The translations under genes were made by a program, and so were the position numbers. The notes beneath the pieces are model-generated. The model had not been told where the DNA came from. It ran no database searches and saw only the letters and a program-made list of their open reading frames with translations. A DNA stretch of 51,030 bases from Candidatus Hermodarchaeota archaeon (GTDB lineage Archaea; Asgardarchaeota; Hermodarchaeia; Hermodarchaeales; Hermodarchaeaceae): positions 1 through 51,030 of the forward strand of contig JAEOSV010000151.1 in NCBI GenBank assembly GCA_016840185.1, in the 5' to 3' direction. Positions within the stretch are counted from its first letter, which is position 1. The number at the start of each line of letters is the position of its first letter. Positions 9,415 to 18,051 of the stretch are shown here, one piece after another.

Positions 9415-10290
9415 ATGTCCACCACAAAACCGCCTACCATTCTTTTTGATATCGGGCATAACGAGGAGTTGACTCTTGACGCCCCCGAACTTACCCAGTT
9501 GGTGAAATTACTCGAAGCAAATGGACTCGTGCCTTTAGTCGGGAATATTGCACAATTCGTTGAGGACCCATCTAATTTCGAAGTAGTCGTGTTGGGAAAT
9601 CCGCTGGATTCCTCATTTGCTCCTGAAGAAATTTCTACGTTAGTTTCTTTCGTTGAATCGGGTGGTGGGCTATTATTGGTGAGTGGCGCAACTATTTTTG
9701 GAAAAGGCGGAGATGCGGCACGGAATACGAATCTAAATGAAATCTCGAACCATTTCCAGTTCGAATTTTCCACTAAAGCCCTTGAACCTGCAACAGAGAC
9801 TCCTGAAGAACTCATCACTGCTGTACCAGCTGGAGATCATCCGATTCTTGCAGGTATTGATCAACTGTTCTTCACTTCTGGTGTCAGTCTAAAGGCGGTG
9901 AACACTGAAACCCATCTTTTCCGAGTAAACAATATTACGGGATCACCAACCATTGCGATTGCCACGGAGTTCCAAAAAGGACGAATCGTGGCGTTTGGTG
10001 GTGGAACCTTCTTTTTCAACAACTATCTTGGGATGGGAGACCACGAGCACCTTGTTGTACAGGTATTTCGATGGCTCTCCGGTGAGCCCATGAACCTCCC
10101 GATCAAGAAATTCTCATCCCCGCCAATTGTAATGGACGAAATGGGTGCCGCTGAAGCTATTGCAGATCTTCGTCAACAGCTTGACAAGATTGAAGAAGAG
10201 CTATCCAGTCTTAAAGAAGTCATTAACACAAGCATAAAGGATATGGAAAAACTCGTCCGCCAAGTTCAAGATGAGGAAAAGGAGTCTTAG
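9415..10290 (+). CDS. GIFT-domain (GATase1-like / IFT52-GldG-like) protein with C-terminal coiled coil
   Basis: A 291-residue protein divergent from cdc48 with 108 bases between starts. Residues of about 5-215 form a flavodoxin/GATase-1-like fold: ILFDIGHNEELTLD, then FVESGGGLLLVSG in the nucleophile-elbow region, GDHPILAGIDQLFF, and GRIVAFGGGTFFFNNYLG near the end. There is no catalytic Cys at the elbow. This is the pattern of the non-enzymatic GIFT domain seen in gliding protein GldG, ABC-associated proteins and the eukaryotic intraflagellar transport subunit IFT52. The last 55 residues are a predicted coiled coil (LRQQLDKIEEELSSLKEV), a likely oligomerisation or partner-binding part. No membrane helix is present. 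It overlaps the convergent longin-like gene by four bases at 10287-10290. The fold call is moderate and the function unknown. Confidence 0.6.
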   Translation: MSTTKPPTILFDIGHNEELTLDAPELTQLVKLLEANGLVPLVGNIAQFVEDPSNFEVVVLGNPLDSSFAPEEISTLVSFVESGGGLLLVSGATIFGKGGDAARNTNLNEISNHFQFEFSTKALEPATETPEELITAVPAGDHPILAGIDQLFFTSGVSLKAVNTETHLFRVNNITGSPTIAIATEFQKGRIVAFGGGTFFFNNYLGMGDHEHLVVQVFRWLSGEPMNLPIKKFSSPPIVMDEMGAAEAIADLRQQLDKIEEELSSLKEVINTSIKDMEKLVRQVQDEEKES

Positions 10291-10949
10291 GACGTCGGGG
10301 AAACTAGTTGTTCGATAGTCAGTCGTCGTTCTAATTGAGCAGCGCCTTTGTGTTGGAGAGTGAAGTAATCAATCATCACCTGGAACACGGGTTTTTGGAG
10401 AACTTGAGCAAGGTCTTCGATGGATCGTGTTCCATCTATAGCCTTAAGGAGTGGATGCAAATCTTCTGGGACCTGTGTTTTCGGAACCGTGTGTACTCGG
10501 ACTGGCACATAACGTTCTCCAACGGCAAATGGTCGGAAAAGTAGATCAATTTGGGGGGCAATTTTGTGGAAGTGGCTTAAGTCACCTAACCAATTCTCCA
10601 ACAGTGTACCATGTTCTCGTTCCATGATAGTAATTAGAGTGCGCATGCGTTCACGAATAGCCTTTAGATCATCGGTGGAGAACACCGCAACATAGATGTT
10701 TTTTCCATATTCAAGGAGAATCTTGACATCTTCACGATCAATAATGCGCAAACGCCCATCTTCACGTTCTAAGGCTCGTAGCTGTTGCCCACCCTCTGAT
10801 AACCGACCAACGAGGTCAGAAAGAAACATGCTCACTGCAGAAAGGAAGCCTGTGACGAGATCAGGTTCCAAGTTTTCTATTTGAAAGTCTTTTTGGAGCA
10901 GGGTGCGTCCATCACGATATACGACGTAAAGACTGTATAGTACGGCCAT
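10287..10949 (-). CDS. Longin/roadblock-superfamily-like protein with C-terminal helical domain
   Basis: A 220-residue protein from an ATG at 10949. Residues 1-125 look like a longin-type profilin fold: VLYSLYVVYRDGRTLLQKDF, then a helix (DLVTGFLSAVSMFLSDLVGR), strands REDGRLRIID and YGKNIYVAVFSTDD, and a long final helix (IRERMRTLITIMEREHG). Longin and roadblock domains in Asgard archaea and eukaryotes commonly bind small GTPases or act in trafficking complexes. The C-terminal 60 residues (DLHPLLKAIDGTRSIEDLAQ) resemble a small winged-helix or PqqD-like module. It is convergent with the GIFT gene and lies upstream of the AAA/VWA gene on the same strand with a 62-base gap to that gene's end. 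No small GTPase gene is in the window. The assignment rests on pattern only. Confidence 0.5.
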   Translation of the reverse strand: MAVLYSLYVVYRDGRTLLQKDFQIENLEPDLVTGFLSAVSMFLSDLVGRLSEGGQQLRALEREDGRLRIIDREDVKILLEYGKNIYVAVFSTDDLKAIRERMRTLITIMEREHGTLLENWLGDLSHFHKIAPQIDLLFRPFAVGERYVPVRVHTVPKTQVPEDLHPLLKAIDGTRSIEDLAQVLQKPVFQVMIDYFTLQHKGAAQLERRLTIEQLVSPTS

Positions 10950-11011
10950 TCGAACTCAACCTTTCGTGTTACTTCACAGAGTGCACGGAGAGGGAAAAGC
11001 TTTGCGAGACC

Positions 11012-13588
11012 TCATCGAACTCGCTGTGCAATTCGGTGGATTTCGCTAATGATTTCTGTTGGAAGAGTTAGTTCATCACCAAGATAGGTTCGACCCTGCG
11101 TGATGTAGGCCATGTAGAAGGCGAGAAAGGGAACGAGTTTGTCGTCTTTGATACCGATTTCGATGTAATTGGGGAGTTCTAGTTCTTGGGCGCGTTTCCG
11201 AGCCCAATCTAAAATGACATCGTGGTGATGCTTTTGTTTAATCGGGAAGAATTCATGATGAAGATTAATAGTCACTAATGGGATTCGGTCTTTGCCCAGA
11301 AGGTGGCACTGGTGCAAGACGTCAGCGATGGCTTCAGGTAAACCAATATCAGGAGTATCAGATTTACTCAACTGGATGTTTGGAAGGAAATCGCTGAATA
11401 CGACAACAATGGGAAGAGTCCCGGGATTTCGTCGGCGTTCTCGTTTGATGGTTTCATGGGCCCGTTTCAACCCTGCCGCAAGGGGTGTATACCCAGACAA
11501 CCGGAGCGTCATGAATTTTGCCACGAGCCGTGTCCAATTGGTGGTCGGAGCTTGTACTTCCATTGCACCCCAATCTTTCAAAGCTATCAGTCCAACACGA
11601 TCTCGAGTACCTTCCAAGCAATTCTTGAATGCAATTAGGGAGAGCTGGAGTTTGTCAAAGCTTTTGAGCATTGAAACGCTCAAATCAACTACGAAGATGA
11701 TTGTGAGATGTGTCCAGCTTTGGAAGCGTTTTTCGCGAACATCGGGAGGTTGAATGCGAATTCGTGGAATTTGTTTGAGTGATGGATCGGTGTGCAGTGC
11801 CGCCGCCTTGATGGTGGCAGGAATGTGAATGTTGCGAGGAGAGCCTTCTGGGAGCCCAGATCCCAAGAGTACTCCACCTTCACTGTGACGAGAATGAAGT
11901 GAACCAGCCCGGCGACCAACTTGACGAATTGACCATTTTGGAGCTCGTTGGCGTCCGAAGTATCGGGGTTCAAGAAAGTCTTCGAAATCGAAGAGTGGCT
12001 TTCCCTCATCCATTCGAATCAATGAGGAACTTGATACTGGTTTTCCTGAAATAGAAGGTTGGGAGGATGATTGGACTGTCTTCGGTTGAGTCGTACTGGT
12101 GGTTGGAGGTGCTGTGGAGTCACCACGGTGTTTTGCTCGACGATATTGACCCTTGGAATCAGGGGGTTGCTCTCCTTTTGAGAGGGCGGGCATGACTGAG
12201 CCAGGTCGTCTTTGATAGCGGTAAATTCGTTCCATAAGGATGACGAGCCCGGCTGCTATTAGTCCACCAGCTACGAAGTTGATGGGTGGAGGTATCGGAA
12301 TGATGAACCCGAGGGCAGCTGCAATCACCATGAAAAAACAGACAAACCCCGTGTACGAACAGCGTCCGGCAGCACCTTTCCTAGGCGGGGTTCCAAAAAA
12401 ACGCTCACCATCCTGACTACTGTCTAAGGGGTGATATTGCTTGAATTTTTTAGTGAGTTTATCGTGTTGATCCTTCGTATACGGATCCTTATCTTTAGAC
12501 GAAGGTGTTTGCGTTTTTGCTTTTTTTCGAGCTTCTTTCATGACGTTTTGAATTTCGTCACCGGTGGGGGGTTCTAAGATTCCTCGTTGCCGAGTTCGGT
12601 GGCTCAGCGCTAGCGGCGCAACGATTTCTACATCTTCTGTTGTGACTGAGGTTCGTCCGTCAAAAGCAGTAAACGCCATGGCAGTTTTCGCAATCACGAT
12701 ATCTGGACGAGCTCCATCGACTTGGAGCTGAGTGGTAAGATGGGCAATTACTTGCATGATGTCCTCAGAGATTTCCACGGTTTTCATCCGGTCACGGGCA
12801 GCGGTTATTTCGGCTCGAAGTTTCTTCTCTTTTGGCGCCCATTGCTTTTCAAGCGATTTGGGATCTCGTTCAAAATCAATGTTGAGTTGTATGATTTCAA
12901 CCCGTTCCTCAGGTGAAAAGGGGCGTTGGATAGCGACATGAAGTGGAAATCGGTCGAGTAGTTGAGGGCGCAGTTCACCCTCTTCGGGATTCATGGATCC
13001 GATGAAAATGAATCGGGCGGGATGACTTACTGAGATGCCTTCTCTTTCTACGACATTGACTCCGGTTGCTGCAGCATCTAGGAGTGAATCGACGATATGG
13101 TCGGGGAGAAGATTGACTTCATCAACATAGAGAATGTTTTGATTGGCATCAGCGAGAATCCCTGGTTTTAAGGAGGCTTCACCTTCGCGGATAGCTCGTT
13201 CAACATCGAGACTACCAACCACGCGATCCTCTGTTGCACTCAGGGGAAGATTAACTACGCGCATTTTTTGGGTTTTCGTGGTTAATTTCTTGGACTTTTC
13301 AAGTTTTGTTGTGCATCCTGAGCAAAGTCCGCCAGCATCATTCGGATCACATCGAAACTGACAGCCCTTCACAACAGGAATTTCAGGTAGGAGGGCTGCG
13401 AGCGAACGTACCACAGTAGTCTTTCCTGTTCCCTTCGGACCTGTGATGAGGAGCCCTCCAATACGGGGATTGATAGCGTTGAGTAGAAGTGCGAGTTTTA
13501 GTTCGTCATGATTGACGAAAGCTGTGAAGGGGAGGACGCTGCATGTTCCTGGGCTCGCTGCGGGTGTCAAACCATGAACCTCTATCAT
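11012..13588 (-). CDS. Single-chain magnesium-chelatase-like AAA ATPase (ChlI) fused to a VWA domain (ChlD), with central membrane hairpin
   Basis: An 858-residue protein. Residues of about 18-345 are a ChlI/MoxR-type AAA module: Walker A GPKGTGKT at 50-57, a Cys insert [17 protein letters not shown], the Walker B region [10 protein letters not shown], and arginine finger/sensor regions. Then come a charged linker, two predicted membrane helices ([16 protein letters not shown] and [15 protein letters not shown]), a Ser/Thr/Pro-rich low-complexity stretch, and a C-terminal VWA domain with MIDAS residues DLSVSM, GYTPL and FSDF. ChlI and ChlD proteins insert metals into tetrapyrroles, while AAA-VWA pairs more widely remodel or activate other proteins. 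No chelatase H/CobN subunit is nearby, so chelation is unproven. A TTG at 13675 extends the frame by 29 residues, but would leave only 33 bases to the divergent gene; I prefer the ATG at 13588. Confidence 0.85.
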   Translation of the reverse strand: MIEVHGLTPAASPGTCSVLPFTAFVNHDELKLALLLNAINPRIGGLLITGPKGTGKTTVVRSLAALLPEIPVVKGCQFRCDPNDAGGLCSGCTTKLEKSKKLTTKTQKMRVVNLPLSATEDRVVGSLDVERAIREGEASLKPGILADANQNILYVDEVNLLPDHIVDSLLDAAATGVNVVEREGISVSHPARFIFIGSMNPEEGELRPQLLDRFPLHVAIQRPFSPEERVEIIQLNIDFERDPKSLEKQWAPKEKKLRAEITAARDRMKTVEISEDIMQVIAHLTTQLQVDGARPDIVIAKTAMAFTAFDGRTSVTTEDVEIVAPLALSHRTRQRGILEPPTGDEIQNVMKEARKKAKTQTPSSKDKDPYTKDQHDKLTKKFKQYHPLDSSQDGERFFGTPPRKGAAGRCSYTGFVCFFMVIAAALGFIIPIPPPINFVAGGLIAAGLVILMERIYRYQRRPGSVMPALSKGEQPPDSKGQYRRAKHRGDSTAPPTTSTTQPKTVQSSSQPSISGKPVSSSSLIRMDEGKPLFDFEDFLEPRYFGRQRAPKWSIRQVGRRAGSLHSRHSEGGVLLGSGLPEGSPRNIHIPATIKAAALHTDPSLKQIPRIRIQPPDVREKRFQSWTHLTIIFVVDLSVSMLKSFDKLQLSLIAFKNCLEGTRDRVGLIALKDWGAMEVQAPTTNWTRLVAKFMTLRLSGYTPLAAGLKRAHETIKRERRRNPGTLPIVVVFSDFLPNIQLSKSDTPDIGLPEAIADVLHQCHLLGKDRIPLVTINLHHEFFPIKQKHHHDVILDWARKRAQELELPNYIEIGIKDDKLVPFLAFYMAYITQGRTYLGDELTLPTEIISEIHRIAQRVR

Positions 13589-13708
13589 CCCTGTCCGTAT
13601 TCCGCTTATAGGATTTTGGGAAGAAGCATCGATAAAATGAATTGACGGTTGAGGAGATGTTGTGTAATTTGGCAAAAGCTTTAGTTTAGGTGGCTCTACC
13701 TTGTTGGT

Positions 13709-14227
13709 ATGCCAACCCAGACACCCAAGGATTTACGAAGTGGGCTCGCCGTTGCCTATGAAGCCGCACGAAATCATTTGCGCTATATCGTTTCTGATCT
13801 AACTCCTGAGCAGGCGGGTATGGAACCTGCACCCGAATCACGCACAATTTTGTATTATCTGACTCATATTGCGAATTCAGAGCTTTATTGGTTGTCTGCA
13901 TCGGGACGAAAAGTGGTTGTATATGCAAAGACTGTCCCCCTTGACATTGCTATGGACTTGTTGGAGGATGTTCGAAAACGCATGCTCCGTGAGCTTAAAG
14001 ACTGTTCAGAGGATGAACTGGTATTTCAACCTCCGATAGAAAAATCCAAACCAAGCTTGGGGTGGGTAATTTCACGAGTCACTCTGCACACATTGTATCA
14101 TACGGGTGAAATCATTTACGCACGTTATGCCGTCGGAGGATCTGACTTACCCAACGACCAACTCGAAGAATACTGGGGAACGATGATGGATGCCATCACC
14201 CACCTCATATTCTTTACAAAACAATGA
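13709..14227 (+). CDS. DinB/YfiT-like four-helix metalloprotein
   Basis: A 172-residue all-helical protein with the DinB-family histidine triad: H53 in [13 protein letters not shown], and H127 and H131 in [16 protein letters not shown]. Members bind a divalent metal; some are thiol-dependent transferases (bacillithiol or mycothiol S-transferases), others have no known activity. Length and residue order fit the family. It is divergent from the AAA/VWA gene and convergent with the macro-domain gene. The neighbours do not define a substrate. Low-molecular-weight thiols used by this organism cannot be told from this window. Confidence 0.78.
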   Translation: MPTQTPKDLRSGLAVAYEAARNHLRYIVSDLTPEQAGMEPAPESRTILYYLTHIANSELYWLSASGRKVVVYAKTVPLDIAMDLLEDVRKRMLRELKDCSEDELVFQPPIEKSKPSLGWVISRVTLHTLYHTGEIIYARYAVGGSDLPNDQLEEYWGTMMDAITHLIFFTKQ

Positions 14228-14269
14228 ACATAGAGCTGATGCTATTTCCACATTGCTCTTTCTGACAGT

Positions 14270-14803
14270 TCAGACTGCCAGCAACGAATTAAAAGCATTT
14301 TCAAAAATGTTGTAAGAAGCAGGATCAAAGAGACAGAACACTATTCGTCGTAGTGTTTGATTAGAATTACGAATGAAATCAAAGGTAGTTGAGAGGATAA
14401 TATCTGCAGCTCGTTCTTTAGGAAAACCAAAAATTCCGGTACTAATAGCTGGAAATGCAATGCTACGAAGTTGTTTACCATCAGCAAGCTTCAATGCACT
14501 AAGAACAGCTCTCTCAAGTTTTTCATCTTCATTACCTTCACCCCATCTTGGACCCACCGCGTGAATAACGTACCGTGCTTTGAGGTTACCACCCGTCGTT
14601 AGAACAGCAGTACTTACCGGCGTCCCACCAATATCATCACATTCACGCTGGATTGCAGGTCCCCCACGGCGACGAATCGCTCCTGCCACGCCTCCCCCCA
14701 TTTGAAGAGATTCGTTAGCAGCATTAACAATTGCATCAGTGGCAAGCTCAGTAATATCTCCTTGGACGAGTTCTACAGTGACTTTGTTGATGACCCGCCG
14801 CAT
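14270..14803 (-). CDS. Macro domain ADP-ribose-binding / deacetylase protein
   Basis: A 177-residue stand-alone macro domain. The ADP-ribose site is intact: GDITELATDAIVNAAN with N27 and N30, the glycine loop LQMGGGVAGAIRRRGG, HAVGPRWGEG, and the phosphate loop FPAISTGIFGFP. This matches the MacroD/YmdB-like group that hydrolyses O-acetyl-ADP-ribose or removes ADP-ribose from proteins. The start at 14803 has TTGGAG a few bases upstream and gives the standard N-terminus. It stands alone between convergent and tandem neighbours, so its in-cell substrate is unknown. The protein is cytoplasmic, with no extra domain. Confidence 0.92.
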   Translation of the reverse strand: MRRVINKVTVELVQGDITELATDAIVNAANESLQMGGGVAGAIRRRGGPAIQRECDDIGGTPVSTAVLTTGGNLKARYVIHAVGPRWGEGNEDEKLERAVLSALKLADGKQLRSIAFPAISTGIFGFPKERAADIILSTTFDFIRNSNQTLRRIVFCLFDPASYNIFENAFNSLLAV

Positions 14804-14903
14804 GCTCCAACACCCATCTGACCAACCAATACCACCAAAAAGCCTAATATCTCGGCTTAAAGGTTTCCCCTGTGAAAGAACGACGAGTAACCAATATTGG
14901 CGG

Positions 14904-15575
14904 TTATAGCCCAGGGAGTACTGGAAGCATTCCCCAGCCCGTAAGCCCTGAAACGAGGATAAACACCCAACAGAGAATTATGAAGATCCATCCCGTGATG
15001 ATAAAACCTCGTTTTGCACGGGGATCGACTAGCCCTAAGTGCTCATCGAGATATTCCGTTTTGAAACTCATTCGTACATAGTAGATACCTGCTATTGCCA
15101 CAGGAACCCAAATGACATCGATAAAGGTGAAAATGACACCAATGGCCCCAGCAATACCAAAAAGCCAGAAATCTGCGATTACAAAAGCAACGGTTTCCCA
15201 AATTACTCCAATCACCATCGCCAATGGTTCCCGAATCTTTCCTAAGGTTTTGGACCGCCCAATGTAACCAACAATGAAGGCCTCTGGTCCACGCACTGCA
15301 ACGATTCCCGGAATGAAGATAGCAGGCCATCCGACGGAGGTGATTAGAACCCCCTTCCCAACGAGTTGACCGATAGAGGTAATGATGAGCCCAAAGGAGG
15401 GTCCATACAGAATGGCTACGAGAAATATCAGAATGGATGATGTATCAATAGATCCGAGGGGAGGAGGGAGAACTACGGCAAACATTGCCATGAACGCCAT
15501 TAGGGCGCTGAGTACGCCAACGGTTGCCACATAAAGGGAGCGGGGTGTACTTTTTTCAGCTAAGAGGTCGTTCAT
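14904..15575 (-). CDS. ECF transporter substrate-binding (S) component
   Basis: A 223-residue polytopic membrane protein with about six segments. After a short polar N-terminus (MNDLLAEKSTPRSLY) it shows the S-component pattern: a small first helix with many Ala and Met, PPPLGSIDTSSILIF, LYGPSFGLIITSIGQLVGKG and a Gly/Pro-rich loop. The frame could start upstream at 16088, but that would overlap the ThiN gene. The ATG at 15575 has CAGGAG upstream and fits. S components bind a vitamin or metal and work with an EcfT/EcfA energising module; such a module begins at 49.8 kb. The divergent neighbour is a ThiN protein, so a thiamine-related substrate is possible but unproven. The local TATA-like tract at 15617-15626 lies between the two genes. 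Confidence 0.75.
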   Translation of the reverse strand: MNDLLAEKSTPRSLYVATVGVLSALMAFMAMFAVVLPPPLGSIDTSSILIFLVAILYGPSFGLIITSIGQLVGKGVLITSVGWPAIFIPGIVAVRGPEAFIVGYIGRSKTLGKIREPLAMVIGVIWETVAFVIADFWLFGIAGAIGVIFTFIDVIWVPVAIAGIYYVRMSFKTEYLDEHLGLVDPRAKRGFIITGWIFIILCWVFILVSGLTGWGMLPVLPGL

Positions 15576-15616
15576 GAGGATTGGCTCCTGACTTAGTTTT
15601 CGGTTTCTATACGGGA

Positions 15617-15626
15617 TGTATATAAG
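15617..15626. promoter_or_regulatory. Bidirectional TATA-like element between ECF S and ThiN genes
   Basis: The near-palindrome TGTATATAAG lies 43 bases from the minus-strand ATG at 15575 and 77 bases from the plus-strand ATG at 15703. Either strand gives an archaeal TATA-like box. The spacing fits the S-component gene best. Assigned by eye. Confidence 0.4.
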
Positions 15627-15683
15627 ACTTGTGTAAAAAACCGTAGACTGAAAAGGAAGAATTATCAAGAACTTGGATGGTTC

Positions 15684-15698
15684 AACCCTGTGAGGGTT
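15684..15698 (+). promoter_or_regulatory. Small hairpin covering the ribosome binding site of the ThiN gene
   Basis: AACCCT and AGGGTT form a perfect 6-bp stem with a GTG loop, ending four bases before the ATG at 15703. The right arm contains the GAGGG that would act as Shine-Dalgarno sequence, so folding would hide it. This could limit translation. The stem is short and may be chance. No TPP riboswitch core (CUGAGA) was seen. Confidence 0.35.
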
Positions 15699-15702
15699 TG
15701 TG

Positions 15703-16248
15703 ATGGCTAACGACCCTAACAAACTAATTCGACAGTTAAACACTAACATCCTAGCCCTTACGCGAATCCGCCACTTTGCCCGATTAATCCCAGAAGTCGG
15801 TGGTAATTTTGTGGCATGTTTAACAGGAGCCAACAAACTGTCCCAAATCGCTGGATTGACTGGTCGAATTATCTTGGTTCGTGGAGAACCTAAACCCATC
15901 GGCGAAGTTGATTTTGGTTGGGCACCGTTCATGGGTCGTGTCCTGCTCAAAGCCCATTCACTCAATGATACAATGCATGCCGCCCTTTCTCTGAGATATT
16001 CGAACGATATCGTTGAAGCAGCACGTCGAGCGAAGTTACAGGTTATAGGATTCCGCCTGGGCGAACTCAAACCAATCCCAGATTGCATGACGTTGGAAGG
16101 ATTAACGAAAATCGGGTTTGTCCCAGAAGTTCTTTTCGACTGGGGTGCTCATGGCGTTGAACCGCTCGTGGTTGTGTTTGGAAAAACACCAAAAGAGGTT
16201 ACCCAAAGTACCCGTGCAATTCTAAAGGAATTATTGGCTGAAGAGTGA
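15703..16248 (+). CDS. thiN: Stand-alone ThiN-domain protein (thiamine-phosphate synthase type)
   Basis: A 181-residue ThiN domain. Recognisable parts are RLIPEVGGNFVACLTGA, GRIILVRGEPKPIGEVDFGWAPFM (written here as separate GRIILVRGEPK and FGWAPFMGRV), LSLRYSNDIVEAARRA and the terminal FDWGAHGVEPLVVVFGKTP. ThiN joins the pyrimidine and thiazole phosphates to make thiamine phosphate; in archaea it is usually fused to ThiD or a regulator HTH, but a lone form also occurs. I see no ThiD or HTH domain attached. The ATG at 15703 follows GAGGG; a GTG lies one codon earlier. It is followed after seven bases by a methyltransferase gene, probably co-transcribed, and divergent from an ECF S component. 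A role as thiamine-phosphate synthase is likely but a ligand-sensing role is not excluded. Confidence 0.8.
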   Translation: MANDPNKLIRQLNTNILALTRIRHFARLIPEVGGNFVACLTGANKLSQIAGLTGRIILVRGEPKPIGEVDFGWAPFMGRVLLKAHSLNDTMHAALSLRYSNDIVEAARRAKLQVIGFRLGELKPIPDCMTLEGLTKIGFVPEVLFDWGAHGVEPLVVVFGKTPKEVTQSTRAILKELLAEE

Positions 16249-16255
16249 CAAGAGC

Positions 16256-17008
16256 GTGACAAAAGCCTTAGAAGAGGATGGAAAACACAAGCAGGCGGTC
16301 AGCCAAGCGTTTGGTTCTATCGCACCCATTTATGATAGATGGTATCAATCGCCAAGGGGGCGTTACGTTTGGGCGGTGGAATCAGAGACTGTTAAAGCTA
16401 TGCTTCCCCCAACAAGCCAGGGTGTCGTCCTTGAGATTGGTGTTGGCACAGGAATGGCTCTCCCAATTCTTCGAGAAGTTTCGATACAGCTCGTGGGAAT
16501 AGATATTGCTTGGCAAATGATTGCTGTTGCTCGACAAAAGTTCTCTGAAATGGATAGTATCCATCTTCTCATTTCAGAAGGAACAAATCTGCCTTTTCGG
16601 AAAAAATGCACGGATTTCGTGTTGGGGATGACCGTCTTAGAGTTTATTCCAGATCGTGATAATTTCCTTCAAGAGATAAACAGTTGTCTTCGTATCACTG
16701 GCCATTTTCTATTGGGGGTCCTTACCTCAACAAATTTTTGGGCAATTGAACGACGACTCCGAAGTTTTGCCCAACATGACATCTTTGAGCTAGCGAAATT
16801 CCCTACCCCATGGCAGGTTGTTCGAATGCTTTATCGAAATGGATTTTCTCAAGTGAAATATCAGGGAGCGGTTTATGCCCCTTCGTTTTCACCCACGAAA
16901 TGTCTTCAGGCATTTACTAACCTTGATGCAAAACTAGGTAGCCGATGGTTGAGCCGCGCCCTTGGGGCTTTTCTCGTTTTCCATGCAAGAAAAAACGGCA
17001 CTAAGTGA
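16256..17008 (+). CDS. Class I SAM-dependent methyltransferase (UbiE-like)
   Basis: A 250-residue protein starting at GTG, seven bases after the ThiN gene. The SAM-binding Rossmann motif I is VVLEIGVGTGMALPIL, motif II contains LVGIDIAWQMIAVAR, and the substrate-proximal strand is FVLGMTVLEFIPD. The N-terminal AFGSIAPIYDRWYQS resembles the UbiE/COQ5 group. The methyl acceptor is unknown; the C-terminal region (WQVVRMLYRNGFSQVKYQG) is ordinary for the family. Its 3' end overlaps the convergent PurM-like gene by eight bases. The protein is cytoplasmic with no membrane segment. Confidence 0.85.
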   Translation: MTKALEEDGKHKQAVSQAFGSIAPIYDRWYQSPRGRYVWAVESETVKAMLPPTSQGVVLEIGVGTGMALPILREVSIQLVGIDIAWQMIAVARQKFSEMDSIHLLISEGTNLPFRKKCTDFVLGMTVLEFIPDRDNFLQEINSCLRITGHFLLGVLTSTNFWAIERRLRSFAQHDIFELAKFPTPWQVVRMLYRNGFSQVKYQGAVYAPSFSPTKCLQAFTNLDAKLGSRWLSRALGAFLVFHARKNGTK

Positions 17009-17987
17009 TATGTGCTGTAAAGCGTTTGTAGGGATCTTCTCCTAGTTCAAGGCGTTTAGATTCTTCACCAGATTCAATAAGAACGTGTTTCTTCTTTGTG
17101 AACGTGCCGATGACTGCGGCTTTTCGATCAAACCGCTTCAATGCTTGGAGAACTGCGCTGGATGATTCGTGCTTAGTGACAATGAGGAAACTACCAAAGG
17201 AAGAACAATATAGAGGGTTCCATTCTAGAAAGTTGAAGAGTTGAATCCCCTGTTCATCCCAAGGAATTTCGTTGTATTTAACAGAAATACCGAGACCCGT
17301 TGCCTTTTGTAACTCAAATAATGCGGAGCCTAATCCCCCTTCAGCTAAATCATGGAGCAAGGTGATTTTTTCTCTAGGAAGTGCGTTGACCAGAGGAACC
17401 ACCGAAAAGGGTTTCAAATTATTAGCGATTTCTTCACGTTGTGAGCGGGAGAGAATTGCATCGACATTTGTGGGCTCTACGTTGGCCAGGAACCAAAGTG
17501 TTTCACGACCAACTGGTCCCACTGAAATTATCACATCTCCAATTTGTATCATAGGGGGAGATTCAGGAGCTTCTGAGAGCAAGCCAAAACAGGTAGTGGC
17601 AATGAGAGGCGTTTTAAGTCCATCATATCCTCCTGTGTGCCCTCCTATGATTTGAAGATCGAGTAATTGGGCTTCTTCACCGAGTTGCTTCATAGTTGCT
17701 TTAAGCCAGTCTTCTTTGGTGCCTGGAGGATAATATACGCCTAAGGAGAGATATTTGGGTGTTGCCAAAGCCATCGCTACATCCGTCGCAGAATAATGGA
17801 CGGCGAAAAAACCGTAGAATTGGAGTGGTATTCCGAGGACGGGATCCGAGGCGACAACCATAGTTCCATCAATTTGAACTGATCCATAATCAAGAAGCAC
17901 CTGGCGATTATCTTCAACTCGAGGCAAATATGGAAAGACAAGGCGCTCGAGTTCGGTTAGTGAAAGTTTACCTTTGGAAAGGGTCAT
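17001..17987 (-). CDS. AIR synthase-related (PurM/HypE superfamily) protein
   Basis: A 328-residue protein with the PurM-like two-domain layout. The N-terminal half has MVVASDPVLGIP and SATDVAMALATPKYLSLG, then the glycine-rich GGHTGGYDG. The C-terminal half has GDVIISVGPVG and ITLLHDLAEGGLGSALFEL. These are the ATP-binding and subunit-interface motifs of the family, which phosphorylates or dehydrates carboxyamide, selenide or thiamine phosphate substrates. It lacks the C-terminal Cys of HypE and is not clearly PurM, SelD or ThiL; archaea carry many such uncharacterised paralogs. ThiN nearby makes a thiamine link thinkable, but weak. The start at 17987 follows GGTGG. Confidence 0.75.
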   Translation of the reverse strand: MTLSKGKLSLTELERLVFPYLPRVEDNRQVLLDYGSVQIDGTMVVASDPVLGIPLQFYGFFAVHYSATDVAMALATPKYLSLGVYYPPGTKEDWLKATMKQLGEEAQLLDLQIIGGHTGGYDGLKTPLIATTCFGLLSEAPESPPMIQIGDVIISVGPVGRETLWFLANVEPTNVDAILSRSQREEIANNLKPFSVVPLVNALPREKITLLHDLAEGGLGSALFELQKATGLGISVKYNEIPWDEQGIQLFNFLEWNPLYCSSFGSFLIVTKHESSSAVLQALKRFDRKAAVIGTFTKKKHVLIESGEESKRLELGEDPYKRFTAHIT

Positions 17988-18051
17988 GATGTTGCCACCT
18001 CTGATGAACTTGCATCATTGCAGGTTATAACGGATACGGTTTGAAGACCGA

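Noticed and set aside
9307..9459. 51-codon N-terminal extension of cdc48
   Set aside because: It precedes the conserved N domain, starts without a ribosome site and overlaps the divergent GIFT gene.
9303..9818. 171-codon minus-strand frame
   Set aside because: Antisense to the GIFT gene; low-complexity Ser/Asn-rich shadow translation.
15576..15702. TPP riboswitch before the ThiN gene
   Set aside because: The conserved CUGAGA and distal helices are missing; only a short hairpin is present.
15576..16088. 171-codon N-terminal extension of the ECF S component
   Set aside because: Antisense to the well-supported ThiN gene; Arg/Ser-rich without homology; a proper start with ribosome site exists at 15575.
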